Shown here: positions 16,662 through 25,595 of the stretch, one piece after another
Layout: every line of letters starts with the position of its first letter
How positions within the stretch are numbered: the stretch's first letter is position 1
Source: Treponema sp.
GTDB taxonomy: Bacteria; Spirochaetota; Spirochaetia; Treponematales; Breznakiellaceae
Length of the DNA stretch: 55,183 bases
Reading direction: 5' to 3'
Assembly: GCA_031278715.1 (NCBI GenBank)
Contig: JAITJW010000147.1
Span: forward strand, 1 to 55,183
The notes under the pieces: model-generated
Seen by the model: only the letters and a program-made list of their open reading frames with translations
The model's database searches: none
What the model was told of the DNA's origin: nothing
Made by a program: the position numbers and the translations under genes

Positions 16662-17897
16662 TCAGCTTAGCATAACCTGGCCGCCTGTAACGGGCAATGC
16701 CTGTCCGGTTTCGTAGAGCTGCTCCACAAGGTAAAGCACTGCCCGGATCACGTCGGGCCCGGTACAGCCCCTTCCCATAGGAACTTTTGATTCGTAAAAG
16801 GCCTTTACATCGGCTATGGTTTTTGCGCCCGGCACCTTACCGGCGTTCAAATACTGCACAAAAAGTCCCTTCTCCGGGTCCGACCACAGGGGCCCGTCAA
16901 AAAAGTTACCGGGGCATACGGCGTTTACTTTAATGCTGTATTCCACCAGTTCTTTTGCGAAACTCTGTACCAGTCCTATGCTACCGAATTTACTACCCGC
17001 GTAGGAACCGTTTTTATTGGAACCATCCAGTCCCGATTTGGAATTGATCTGGATAATGTCGGCAGCCCACGACGGGGCGGCGGCATGCTGGGCCTTCATT
17101 AAAAGGCCGCAGTGCTTTGTTACAATGGCAAACGCGGTATAGTTAATGTCGGTAACGAACCTAAACGAACCAATATCCTGTTCCAGAATAGACGCCGCCC
17201 TGAGTACCCCAGCGTTGCTGACACAGAGGTCCAGGCCGCCTGTAGTAAGGGCAATTGTTTCCGCCATGTTCTGTACCGAAGTTTCATCGGCGACATTCAC
17301 TTCTACCGGAAACGCAAGGGTCCTGCCGTATTCACGGTTGAGGGCGGCGGCAAGTTTTTCGGCGCCGGTCTTGTTAAGATCGGCAATAAACACCAGAGCG
17401 CCCGCCGCGGCAAGGCCCCGGACAATTTCCTCACCAAACCCCTGCGCGCCGCCTGTGATCAGGGCGGCCCGGTTTTTTACCACCGCGGCACGGGAAGCGC
17501 CAAAATCCGCTGTGCCGGGGCTTTTCTCCGGAATATCCCATGCCGTCTTTTGACGGCCTTTCCGGATGCAGTCGATACCGGCGTAATCCGGGGCGGTAAG
17601 GTAGACATAGCCGTTCCCGCCACTGGTAATTTTCACCCTTAACGGGATCTTGTTTTCCCCCGCAAAGCCGCTTGCGGCAAAGGCGCTACTGAGTTGTCCG
17701 GCGGCGATCTTCTCGTTGCTGGTGTCGATGCCGGCGGTAAAATCCGTCGCGCCGCCGGCACCCGCGGTAGCGTCCGCTCCCGCGGGAGCGCCGGTACCCG
17801 CGAGAGCGCCGGATTCATAGGCGACCGTCCAGGGACCGCCGGTTTTTTCGATGAACATACCCCGTACAAGGGGCGCAAAAAATACTTCGGGCTTCAT
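16662..17897 (-). CDS. Short-chain dehydrogenase with a 140-residue N-terminal extension
   Basis: Residues about 140-411 are an SDR: cofactor site ALITGGAQGFGEE, SNAG, active-site Ser in INSKSGLDGS and YAGSKFG (Tyr-x-x-x-Lys), then VNAVCPGNFFDGP. The SDR part resembles sorbitol-6-phosphate 2-dehydrogenases. The first 140 residues are not a normal SDR feature: they begin FFAPLVRGMFIEKTGGPWTV, pass through an Ala/Gly/Thr low-complexity stretch (about 31-57), and continue with KIPLRVKITSGGNGYVYLTA. This part is unassigned and may bind a partner in the complex. The start ATG overlaps the PHP stop (ATGA), so the two are translationally coupled. Confidence 0.82.
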   Translation of the reverse strand: MKPEVFFAPLVRGMFIEKTGGPWTVAYESGALAGTGAPAGADATAGAGGATDFTAGIDTSNEKIAAGQLSSAFAASGFAGENKIPLRVKITSGGNGYVYLTAPDYAGIDCIRKGRQKTAWDIPEKSPGTADFGASRAAVVKNRAALITGGAQGFGEEIVRGLAAAGALVFIADLNKTGAEKLAAALNREYGRTLAFPVEVNVADETSVQNMAETIALTTGGLDLCVSNAGVLRAASILEQDIGSFRFVTDINYTAFAIVTKHCGLLMKAQHAAAPSWAADIIQINSKSGLDGSNKNGSYAGSKFGSIGLVQSFAKELVEYSIKVNAVCPGNFFDGPLWSDPEKGLFVQYLNAGKVPGAKTIADVKAFYESKVPMGRGCTGPDVIRAVLYLVEQLYETGQALPVTGGQVMLS

Positions 17898-19204
17898 GGC
17901 TGTTTCCTCCTGCCTATCATGCTAAAAGCGGCGATCCGTTCCGCAAGGGGCTTCCCGGCCAGGGGGTCTTTCGGATTGAAAAGCCCCCGGGAGGGGTCGG
18001 CGGAAGCGAGTCGTTCGTGGGCCACCAGAGCCCAGGTAGTATCCGCCAGAGACCTGAACTCAGGCTTACGGATTTCAGGACACTGGAAAACCTGCCGCGG
18101 ACTGTTGATGTCCACTCCGGAAATTTCGATAAGGCCCTGCGGCTCACAGAGCCGGCGCAGCCGGATAAGCTGGGTCATAGTGTTCCGGGGCGGCATATAG
18201 GTAAGGCCCTGGAAACCAAAGTCTTTAAGGCGGGACATAAGGCTGTCAAGGTAGTCGTCCTCAAACTTCTCAGGCTTCTTGTCGCCCGTTACCGATTCGG
18301 TAATGTCGCCCAGGTAGGGATAGAAAGGAATGGCGTTGATGGATCGGACAAAAGCCGTAACGGTTTCCACCGGGGGACATTCTTCAGCGCCGGGCTGGAC
18401 AAATATACGGTCATTAAAAGAACTTTTAAGGATGCCAAGAAGATCGTAAGTATAGCAGGGATTATCGGGATCCAAAAGGTAACTTCGGTTTTTGCCTGTT
18501 ACATCAAGGCCGAATTTTTCCCTGATAAACGTAAGCAGTTTTTCTCCGCGCCCCGCTTCCCCTGTCAGTTTAAGGGAAAGGGCAAAGAGCAGGTGCCGTT
18601 CCGTAACACTGCCGCCCTCATGGTACATGGAAAGCGGTACTATGTCGCGTTCATAGTCAAGACCGCTTAGACCCGCGGCGGTAAGTATACTGTTGATGTT
18701 GTCCGTCATGCGGATGTTCCGCTGCCGCCGGGCCGCCCCTATGGGTTTAAGAATTTCCCCGACCTTGGCCTCCGATCCGGCGGGGACACCCTGTACGGTT
18801 ATGTAGGCAATTCCCTTTGAGTCAGGACTGTTGAATTTGCGGTCCCAAAACTCTGTATGCCGAAGGCTTACCCGCATTTCAAACCCGGTAACGCAGCCCA
18901 AGCCGATAAGCGCGCAGGCTTCCCGCATCTCAGCGGCTGCCGACCAGGAATCGTGATCCACGGAACCGGCCACTTCAAGCCCCGCCTCCCTTGACTTGAG
19001 GGCGGCCATAGCCGGCGTATACGGGCTAAAGCTGTATATCGTGTGGATATGGTTGTTGATCTCCCCGGTAAAGCCGGGCATGGAGGCAAGACCGCCGCGT
19101 TCAACAAATCCCCTGAGCGCGGCAAGACGTTCCGCCGGTTTCAGCGCCGAATCGTTTATCTCAGGTGGATACATGGAACAGTCCCAGGAATCTCCGCCGC
19201 TCAT
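17894..19204 (-). CDS. PHP-domain metal-dependent hydrolase, 436 aa
   Basis: The PHP fold is shown by [18 protein letters not shown] (the His-x-His pair), [16 protein letters not shown] (Asp-His), TGFEMRVS and a late [13 protein letters not shown] segment, which together supply the usual trinuclear metal ligands. PHP proteins hydrolyse phosphoesters (for example histidinol phosphate) or nucleotides. At 436 aa it is longer than stand-alone phosphatases; the middle about 110-300 is an insertion I cannot assign. Overlaps of ATGA type with the E1 gene upstream and the SDR gene downstream make it part of the pathway operon. A sugar-phosphate phosphatase or a ring-opening hydrolase are both possible. 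Confidence 0.75.
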   Translation of the reverse strand: MSGGDSWDCSMYPPEINDSALKPAERLAALRGFVERGGLASMPGFTGEINNHIHTIYSFSPYTPAMAALKSREAGLEVAGSVDHDSWSAAAEMREACALIGLGCVTGFEMRVSLRHTEFWDRKFNSPDSKGIAYITVQGVPAGSEAKVGEILKPIGAARRQRNIRMTDNINSILTAAGLSGLDYERDIVPLSMYHEGGSVTERHLLFALSLKLTGEAGRGEKLLTFIREKFGLDVTGKNRSYLLDPDNPCYTYDLLGILKSSFNDRIFVQPGAEECPPVETVTAFVRSINAIPFYPYLGDITESVTGDKKPEKFEDDYLDSLMSRLKDFGFQGLTYMPPRNTMTQLIRLRRLCEPQGLIEISGVDINSPRQVFQCPEIRKPEFRSLADTTWALVAHERLASADPSRGLFNPKDPLAGKPLAERIAAFSMIGRRKQP

Positions 19205-21660
19205 ACGCCCATCCTGTTTGTCCTGAGAATTTCCATGCCGGTCTGCACCGACGAAGAAACATGCCCCTTAAGCGGGAGTATCCTCTCGTGGATGGCGTCA
19301 ATAAGCCAGCCGGCCTGGGGGAAAAAGTACTCTTCACATTCCGGGGCCGGCGTAATCCAGTTCCGGCTTCCGACCACCACCGGCGGGGCGTCAAGGTAAT
19401 CAAAGGCAAGCTGGGTAACGTTGGAAGCTACGTTGTGGAGGAAAGAGCCACGTTCAACAGCGTCGCTTGCCAGGAGAAGCCTACCGGTTTTCTTTACCGA
19501 TTCGATGATCTTTTCATAATTCAGGGGATTGATAAAACGAATGTCGATAATCTCCGCGTCGATACCGTATTTGTCCTGCAGGATCTCCGCGGCTTCCACG
19601 GCCTTGTACAAGGTCGCGCCGATGGTTGCGATGGTAATATCCCTGCCCTGTTTGCGGATGGCAGGTTCGCCTTCAGGTATTTCGTAATAAGCCTGGGGAA
19701 CGCCGCCCTTTTCAAACTGCTCACTTTTGTCGTAGAGAAGCTGGCTTTCAAAAAATATCACCGGGTCCGTACCCCTAAGGGCAAGGTTGAGCATACCCTT
19801 GGCGTCGTAGGGTGTGGCGGGAAACATCACTTTAAGGCCCGGTATATGGGCGGTAATGGCCGTCCAGTCCTGACTGTGCTGGGCGCCGTATTTATTGCCC
19901 ACGGACACGCGGACCGTGAGGGGCATTTTAAGAAGCCCCGCCGACATGGACTGCCACTTGGAAGCCTGATTGAAAATCTCGTCTCCCGCCCGGCCCATGA
20001 AATCGCAGTACATAAGCTCTACCACAGCCCGGCCACCGCACATGGCGTAGCCTACGCCGGAACCCACAATGGCGCCCTCCGAGATGGGACTGTTGAAAAG
20101 CCGGTGGTAGGGCAGGGCTTCGGTAAGACCGCGGTAGACCGCAAAAGCGCCGCCCCAGTCGCGGTTTTCCTCACCCCAGGCCGCCATAGTGGGATCAATG
20201 GTGAAGCGGTGGAGCATAGCTTCAAAAAGGGCATCGCGGTACTGAAAGACTTTGTTTTTACTTACCGGTTTGCCTTCCGCGTCAAAGGCATAGCGGACCT
20301 TGTCTTTCAAAGCCCTGACACGGGGGTTGTCTTCACCGGCCTCAAGAAGATCCGGTTTGCGATCTTCCATTTTTTCCACTTTCAGGTTGGAGAACATCAC
20401 CGATTCAATAAACGCCGCAGACGCCCTGGGACTTTCCGTGTCGCTGGTCGCAAGCTTTACCACCTCCGTTAGTTTCTTGCCGATGGAAGCGCGTATACCT
20501 TCAAGGTCAGACTCGCCAAGAACGCCGTTTTTTACCAGGTAGCGGGAATACTCGATGATAGCGTCGGCCTTCTGCCAGGCTTCAACTTCCTCTTTTGTGC
20601 GGTAGCTTGAGGCATCCGAAGGAGAATGGCCTGAAATACGGTAGGTGATGGTGTCCAGAAGTACCGGGCCGTTTCCCGCAAGCAGTATTTCTTTTTTGCG
20701 GGCAATAGCGTCGGCTACCGCCAGAGGATTGTAGCCGTCCACCCGTTCAGCGTGAAGATTATCGGGATTTACCCCCGCGCCGACTCTGGCGAGGATCCGG
20801 TAACCCATCGTTTCACCCGAGGTCTGACCACCCATGCCGTAAAAGTTATTGAAAAAATTGTAGAGAATGGGCGGCGCACCGTGAGGCCCGTCCTTTGGCC
20901 ACAGGGTCTTGAACTGATCCATCGAGCCAAGACAGATAGCTTCCCACACCGGACCGCAGCCCAGCGCGGCATCCCCCACATTGGAAATAACGATGCCGGG
21001 TTTTGAATTGATCCGTTTGTAAAGGGCCGCGCCGGTGGCAATGTCCGCCGATCCGCCCACAATGGCGTTGTTGGGCATAGAACCAAACGGAAGAAAGTAC
21101 GCGTGCATACTGCCGCCAAGGCCCCGGTTGAATCCCGGGCTTCTGGCAAAAATTTCGCCCAGGGCGCCGTAAAGCACAAAATTTTCGGCCAGGTCTTTAA
21201 CAGAATTGTGGGGAACTTTTTCGGCCATACGCAGGGTATCGCCGTTCAAAAATTCCTTCATAATGGTTTCAAGCTGTCCCTCGCCAAGCTTTTCAACCGC
21301 CGAAAGACACTTGGCAAGAATTTCACCGTGGCTGCGGTGAGAACCGAAAATAAGATCGTCAATACCAAGGTTGACACACTGGCCTACCGCGGCGGATTCC
21401 TGGCCCATGGAAAGATGCGCCGGTCCCTTGTGGTTGTACTCAATACCGTTCCAGGCGCCCTGAATTTTGAAGGTGTTCATCATATTTTCAAATTCCCTGA
21501 TAATAACCATATCGTAGAGAATTCGGACAAGCCCCTCTTTGCCGTAGGTCTTGAGTTCCTTCTCAAAATCGCCCTTGTACCGATTGACCGGAATATCCTT
21601 TATTTTAAGGATCTGAGGCTTCCTTAGCTCGGCAGGATCAACAAAAATTGATTTAGGCAT
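19201..21660 (-). CDS. Fused E1 alpha-beta subunit of a 2-oxoacid dehydrogenase complex
   Basis: This thiamine-diphosphate enzyme decarboxylates a 2-oxoacid and passes the acyl group to E2. The alpha half (about 1-410) shows [29 protein letters not shown] and the ThDP motif from GDAALGCGP to NNFYGMGG; the first glycine-aspartate-glycine is GDA here. The beta half (about 440-819) shows [45 protein letters not shown] and [13 protein letters not shown]. Alpha and beta are usually separate genes; here they form one 819-residue chain. E3 and E2 genes lie immediately upstream in the same operon. Substrate class (pyruvate, acetoin, branched-chain or sugar-derived oxoacid) is not decided by the sequence. 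Confidence 0.9.
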   Translation of the reverse strand: MPKSIFVDPAELRKPQILKIKDIPVNRYKGDFEKELKTYGKEGLVRILYDMVIIREFENMMNTFKIQGAWNGIEYNHKGPAHLSMGQESAAVGQCVNLGIDDLIFGSHRSHGEILAKCLSAVEKLGEGQLETIMKEFLNGDTLRMAEKVPHNSVKDLAENFVLYGALGEIFARSPGFNRGLGGSMHAYFLPFGSMPNNAIVGGSADIATGAALYKRINSKPGIVISNVGDAALGCGPVWEAICLGSMDQFKTLWPKDGPHGAPPILYNFFNNFYGMGGQTSGETMGYRILARVGAGVNPDNLHAERVDGYNPLAVADAIARKKEILLAGNGPVLLDTITYRISGHSPSDASSYRTKEEVEAWQKADAIIEYSRYLVKNGVLGESDLEGIRASIGKKLTEVVKLATSDTESPRASAAFIESVMFSNLKVEKMEDRKPDLLEAGEDNPRVRALKDKVRYAFDAEGKPVSKNKVFQYRDALFEAMLHRFTIDPTMAAWGEENRDWGGAFAVYRGLTEALPYHRLFNSPISEGAIVGSGVGYAMCGGRAVVELMYCDFMGRAGDEIFNQASKWQSMSAGLLKMPLTVRVSVGNKYGAQHSQDWTAITAHIPGLKVMFPATPYDAKGMLNLALRGTDPVIFFESQLLYDKSEQFEKGGVPQAYYEIPEGEPAIRKQGRDITIATIGATLYKAVEAAEILQDKYGIDAEIIDIRFINPLNYEKIIESVKKTGRLLLASDAVERGSFLHNVASNVTQLAFDYLDAPPVVVGSRNWITPAPECEEYFFPQAGWLIDAIHERILPLKGHVSSSVQTGMEILRTNRMGV

Positions 21661-21666
21661 TTTACA

Positions 21667-23040
21667 CTACTCCTTAATGTTCCAGATTGCTTCACGGATA
21701 ACTTCACAGACGGAAGGATGGGGGAAAACCATTTCCCGTACATCACTTACCCGCATCTCGTTTTCGATGAGAGCCGCTGCTCCCCAGATCATCTCCGATG
21801 CGTAAGGGCCCAGTACATGAACACCAAGTATTCTCCGGTTTGCCGCATCGACGATTACCTTCACACTGCCCGGCGCCTTTACCCCGTTTTCGGCGATAAA
21901 GCGGCCCGATACCACCATCGGCGCGGATGCCGTTACCACGGCAATACCCTTTGCAGCGGCTTCCTGTTCGGTCAGGCCGATACCGGCGGCTTCCGGTATA
22001 CTGTACACAGCCCAGGGTACGGCGCTGTAGCGCATGGTGTCCGCGCTGGTTCCACCCTCAAGAACGGCGCATATATCGTTCACCGCAACTTCCGCCATAC
22101 GGTAGGCAGAATGGGCCAGCATGCTTCTGCCGTTTACATCGCCGGCCGCCCAGACACCGGGTATATTGGTACGCATCCTGTCATCCACATTGACGCCTTT
22201 GGGTGTTACATCAACACCGGCTTCCTTCGCAGCCCAGGAGGAAGTTTCCGCCCTGCGGCCCACCGCCATCAGCACCGTATCCGCCGCCACCGATTCTTCT
22301 TTGCCGTCTTTGCTTGTAAAGAACACCGTAGCGTCCTCAATACGGGTTACCCTGCAGCCAAGATGAAAAACAGTATTTTTAAGGGAACGCCGCATAAGAG
22401 GCGCAAGGTCCTTATCCATCGGGGGAATGATCTCGTCCAGCATTTCCACTACTGAAACCTGACTTCCCAATGCACCGAAAAGGCTGGCAAATTCTATGCC
22501 GATAACACCGCCGCCTATAACACAGAGTCTTTCAGGCGCTTCCCCTGTCGAAAGGAGACCTGTTGAATCCAGAACCCGGGGGTTGTCCTTTGCACCGGGA
22601 ATAGGCGGCATAACCGGAACTGAACCTGCGGCCACAAGGACAGTCCTGGTCTCATAAAGAACACCGTCAACCCTGACCCCGCGGGACGGACCATTCACTT
22701 CCAGTACCCCCGTGCCGCTTACAACATCCACCTTACAGCGCTTCATTTGGGAAGCCACACCGGAACGCAGTGTTTCTACGACTTTTTCCTTCCAGGCCAT
22801 CATTTCGGCCATACTGAAGGAAACCCCCGGCGCATGGACGCCGAAAGGGGCCCCCTCTGCGGCGTGAAGGTAGAGTTTCGCCGAATTGAGGAGGGTCTTT
22901 GTCGGGATACAACCCACATTAAGGCAGGTACCGCCCAGGTACTGTTTTTCCACAAGGAGGACACGCTTGCCCCGGTAACCCAGGCGTTCAGCCGCCAGGT
23001 AGCCCCCCGGCCCCCCGCCGATGATAATCACATCATACAT
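21667..23040 (-). CDS. lpdA: Dihydrolipoyl dehydrogenase (E3)
   Basis: This flavoprotein reoxidises the lipoyl arm of E2 with NAD. Motifs: FAD site IIGGGPGGYLAAERLG, redox-active disulphide GGTCLNVGCIPTK, NAD site VIGGGVIGIEFASLFGALG, second FAD site PGVWAAGDVNG, and the interface His-Glu region FPHPSVCEVIREAIW. Length 457 aa is normal. It sits between the E2 gene (36 bp gap) and the E1 gene (6 bp gap), completing a private 2-oxoacid dehydrogenase complex. A ribosome site AGGAG precedes the start. Confidence 0.95.
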   Translation of the reverse strand: MYDVIIIGGGPGGYLAAERLGYRGKRVLLVEKQYLGGTCLNVGCIPTKTLLNSAKLYLHAAEGAPFGVHAPGVSFSMAEMMAWKEKVVETLRSGVASQMKRCKVDVVSGTGVLEVNGPSRGVRVDGVLYETRTVLVAAGSVPVMPPIPGAKDNPRVLDSTGLLSTGEAPERLCVIGGGVIGIEFASLFGALGSQVSVVEMLDEIIPPMDKDLAPLMRRSLKNTVFHLGCRVTRIEDATVFFTSKDGKEESVAADTVLMAVGRRAETSSWAAKEAGVDVTPKGVNVDDRMRTNIPGVWAAGDVNGRSMLAHSAYRMAEVAVNDICAVLEGGTSADTMRYSAVPWAVYSIPEAAGIGLTEQEAAAKGIAVVTASAPMVVSGRFIAENGVKAPGSVKVIVDAANRRILGVHVLGPYASEMIWGAAALIENEMRVSDVREMVFPHPSVCEVIREAIWNIKE

Positions 23041-23076
23041 AAAAACTCCTTTGCACTCATTGGAACCCCTCCCCGT

Positions 23077-24486
23077 TCATTTCGCTATCCACATATCAAT
23101 ATCCCTGATGGCCGCGTGTACAGCTTTGAGGAATTCCGCAGCCGGCGCGCCGTCAACCACGGCATGATCGATGGTAAGACTCAAGCCCAGGTGGGGGAGT
23201 ATCTCGTAGCTACCCGGAGAAACCTCCGCCGGCTTGGGCTGTATACCGCAGACACCGAGTATGGAAACTTCCGGAATATTGATGATCGGAGTAAAACTTT
23301 CGACACCGGTATTACCCAGGTTGGTTACCGTGAAGGTTGATCCACGAAGATCATCCGGCGAAACAGTACCGTTCCGGCAGGCTTCGGCAAGCTCCCGTGC
23401 CTTTTGGGAAATTTGGATAAGCCGGAGTTTATCAGCGTTTCTGATAACCGGAACCATAAGCCCCCTGGGTGTCGCTACGGCGCAGCCAAGGTGGACCGGT
23501 TTGAAAGTCCGTACCACGCCGTTCAGCTTGTGGGCGTTCATGTAGGGGTAATCCGGCAGTACCCTTGATACCGCAAAAAGGACCAGATCGTTCACAGTGA
23601 TTGTACTTAACCCAAGGGAAGGATCGCTCGCCTTGAAACGGGCCCGCAGTTCCTGGAGCCGCAGTACCGGAGCGGCGGTGTTCAAGGTAAAGGCCGCCGT
23701 CGTATTATGGGAATCCATCATCTGACCGGCGATAATCTTGCGTATGCCCTTGATAGGCGCATCGGTGTAGTCGCCGGACGGAACAACCGGGACCTCGCCG
23801 GCAGCGGACGAAACGGCGGGAGCCCCGCCGGTGTTAGCCAGGGTAATCCTGCCGCCTATTCCCGAACCCGGTCCCGCAACACCGGCAGGAAGCCCCGCAG
23901 CAATACGCCTGCGAATTTCGTCCCTGGCAGCCTCGGTAAGGGGCGGCCGTCCCGCCGCTGCCGCCGCAACATCCGCCGCGATGATCCTTCCGCCGGGGCC
24001 GCTGCCCCCCAGTGAGCGCAGATCCACCGCTTCCTCACGGGCCAGGTTTTTCGCCCGCGGAGATGCTGCTCGGCCATCCCCCGCTGCCGACAATCCCACT
24101 GAGGGCGCCGCACCCGGTACAGGCACCGCAGCCGGTATGAAGGGCGGCGTATCCGGCGACAGCGTACCCGGCGCGGACGGCGTATCCGGCAGCGGCATTT
24201 CAGCGGACAGAACAGCGGAAGGCTGCTCCCCGGCCGGCAGTTCTTCACCGGGCTTTCCGATTGCCATAATAGACTGAAGCACCGGCACATCGTCGCCGGC
24301 GGGATGGAATATCTTCAGCACCGTACCGGCGGCGCCGGCAGGCACCTCAAACGTTGCCTTATCGGTTTCCACCACGCATACCGGAGTATCGGCACTTACC
24401 GTGTCCCCTTCCTTCACCTTCCATTCACCAATAATACAGGATTCCACCGTATTGCCCTGCCGGGGCATGATCAGTATATGGGCCAT
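23077..24486 (-). CDS. Dihydrolipoamide acyltransferase (E2) of the 2-oxoacid dehydrogenase complex
   Basis: Residues 1-77 are a lipoyl domain with the modified Lys in VVETDKATFEVPAG. An Ala/Pro-rich linker leads to a peripheral-subunit-binding domain (about 138-173, SPRAKNLAREEAVDLRSLGG then GPGGRIIAADV). A second, partial copy of that type follows (about 177-215, ending GIGGRITLANTGG). The catalytic domain (about 240-469) ends with the active-site motif SLTIDHAVVDGAPAAEFL. The protein forms the core of the complex with E1 and E3 encoded next to it. It is the first structural gene after deoR, separated by 15 bp. Confidence 0.93.
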   Translation of the reverse strand: MAHILIMPRQGNTVESCIIGEWKVKEGDTVSADTPVCVVETDKATFEVPAGAAGTVLKIFHPAGDDVPVLQSIMAIGKPGEELPAGEQPSAVLSAEMPLPDTPSAPGTLSPDTPPFIPAAVPVPGAAPSVGLSAAGDGRAASPRAKNLAREEAVDLRSLGGSGPGGRIIAADVAAAAAGRPPLTEAARDEIRRRIAAGLPAGVAGPGSGIGGRITLANTGGAPAVSSAAGEVPVVPSGDYTDAPIKGIRKIIAGQMMDSHNTTAAFTLNTAAPVLRLQELRARFKASDPSLGLSTITVNDLVLFAVSRVLPDYPYMNAHKLNGVVRTFKPVHLGCAVATPRGLMVPVIRNADKLRLIQISQKARELAEACRNGTVSPDDLRGSTFTVTNLGNTGVESFTPIINIPEVSILGVCGIQPKPAEVSPGSYEILPHLGLSLTIDHAVVDGAPAAEFLKAVHAAIRDIDMWIAK

Positions 24487-24501
24487 GCACTTCTCCTTAA
24501 T

Positions 24502-25290
24502 TTACCTCTTAAACCAAAACCGCGTAACAGCGGCGTCTTTTTCTTCAATGACATGAACAATACCCTCCCCCATTTCAGCGGCAGCTTCCGGGGGGATCTG
24601 CGGATCCGTAATAATACCGTCCACTTCCGGAAGGGGCATAATCGTTACCGGACCGGCACGGCCGTATTTGGTTGAATCCGTAAGCAGTATGGTCTGCCGG
24701 GCCCGCTCCTTCATTACCTTGATAAGCTCACCACCCTCAAGTAAATGGGTAGTAATACCGTTCCGTATCCCAAAACCATCGGTACCGACAAAGGCAATCT
24801 TCACATTGAAGCGCCGTATAGTCTCCACGGCAACGGGACCGACAAAAGATTCGGTACTGCTGCGAAACTCACCGCCGCACAGGGTAATTTTTAAGGCAGG
24901 GTTATTCTTGGCAATATTAAAGGCCAGCACCGAATTGGTGATAACGTGCACATCCCGTTTGCCCCCCAGGTAGCGGCAGACCAGGGCCGGCGTTGTCCCC
25001 GCCTCGATCATAATAGTATCGCCGCTCTGTACAAGACCGGCCGCTGCTTTGGCAATACTCTGCTTTTCCTCAACCCTGAGACTCTGCCGCTCCAGAATGT
25101 GGGGATGAACCGAAGGAACAGCGCCACCGTGAACCCGGCTAAGAAGTCCCTGCCTTTCCAGACTGTTAAGATCCGAGCGTATAGTAACCTCGGAAACGGC
25201 TAGATCGCGGCTCAAACCGGCCACCGTAATGGAACCTCGTTCCAAAAGGGAATTGAGAATTACCTGCTCTCTTTCGGCTGCCTCTGGCAT
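24502..25290 (-). CDS. DeoR-family transcriptional regulator
   Basis: An N-terminal winged helix (about 5-58, ILNSLLERGSITVAGLSRDL with VSEVTIRSDLNSLERQGLL and RVHGGAV) is followed by the DeoR sugar-phosphate-sensing domain (IMIEAGTTPALVCRYL, VITNSVLAFNIA, LCGGEFR, FVGTDGFG, LLTDSTKYG). DeoR proteins mostly repress sugar or polyol operons and release DNA when they bind a phosphorylated intermediate. It heads the operon of E2, E3, E1, PHP, SDR and SorE-like genes and faces the aldolase/dehydratase/SDR operon, so it probably controls both. Start choice: ATG 25290 or the adjacent GTG 25293; either lies 5-9 bp after a -10 box, so the mRNA is probably leaderless. Confidence 0.9.
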   Translation of the reverse strand: MPEAAEREQVILNSLLERGSITVAGLSRDLAVSEVTIRSDLNSLERQGLLSRVHGGAVPSVHPHILERQSLRVEEKQSIAKAAAGLVQSGDTIMIEAGTTPALVCRYLGGKRDVHVITNSVLAFNIAKNNPALKITLCGGEFRSSTESFVGPVAVETIRRFNVKIAFVGTDGFGIRNGITTHLLEGGELIKVMKERARQTILLTDSTKYGRAGPVTIMPLPEVDGIITDPQIPPEAAAEMGEGIVHVIEEKDAAVTRFWFKR

Positions 25291-25298
25291 CACTTATG

Positions 25299-25327
25299 TT
25301 TATACTACAGAACAAAAGAAAACGCAA
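25299..25327 (-). promoter_or_regulatory. Promoter of the deoR-led operon
   Basis: On the minus strand: TTGCGT (25322-25327), 17-bp spacer, TATAAA (25299-25304). Transcription would begin at about 25292, directly at the GTG/ATG start of deoR, and no ribosome-binding sequence is present. Confidence 0.55.
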
Positions 25328-25372
25328 GGGAAATAAAAGAAAAATACGGAAAAAACGAAATCTTTCCAATGG

Positions 25373-25408
25373 GAGCATAAAACTTAAATGCGAGCATAGA
25401 ACTTAAAT
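25373..25408 (+). promoter_or_regulatory. Direct-repeat operator candidate between the divergent operons
   Basis: GAGCATA-A/G-AACTTAAAT occurs at 25373-25389 and 25392-25408, two 17-bp copies with one mismatch and a 19-bp period. Nearby A-rich boxes of the type GAAAAA-N-CG recur at about 25340, 25350 and 25416, resembling half-sites bound by DeoR-type proteins. The rest of this 300-bp gap holds the two promoter candidates and nothing coding. Confidence 0.45.
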
Positions 25409-25506
25409 CGATCTTAAAAACGGAAAATTAACCTATCAGGATATAGGCCAAATGGAGAAGATACCCATGCCTAAAAAAAGGAACCCTGCGCCTAACATGG
25501 GCAGCA

Positions 25507-25535
25507 TTGAACAAATTCCCCTAACGTCATACCAT
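25507..25535 (+). promoter_or_regulatory. Possible promoter of the aldolase-dehydratase-SDR operon
   Basis: TTGAAC (25507-25512), 17-bp spacer, TACCAT (25530-25535). The match is moderate. The aldolase start at 25596 has a clear AAGGAG site. Confidence 0.3.
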
Positions 25536-25595
25536 CTCCCAAGCGGTATTGTTAATATAGTTCCCGGATAACCTAAATTTGTAAGGAGAGTAGGC

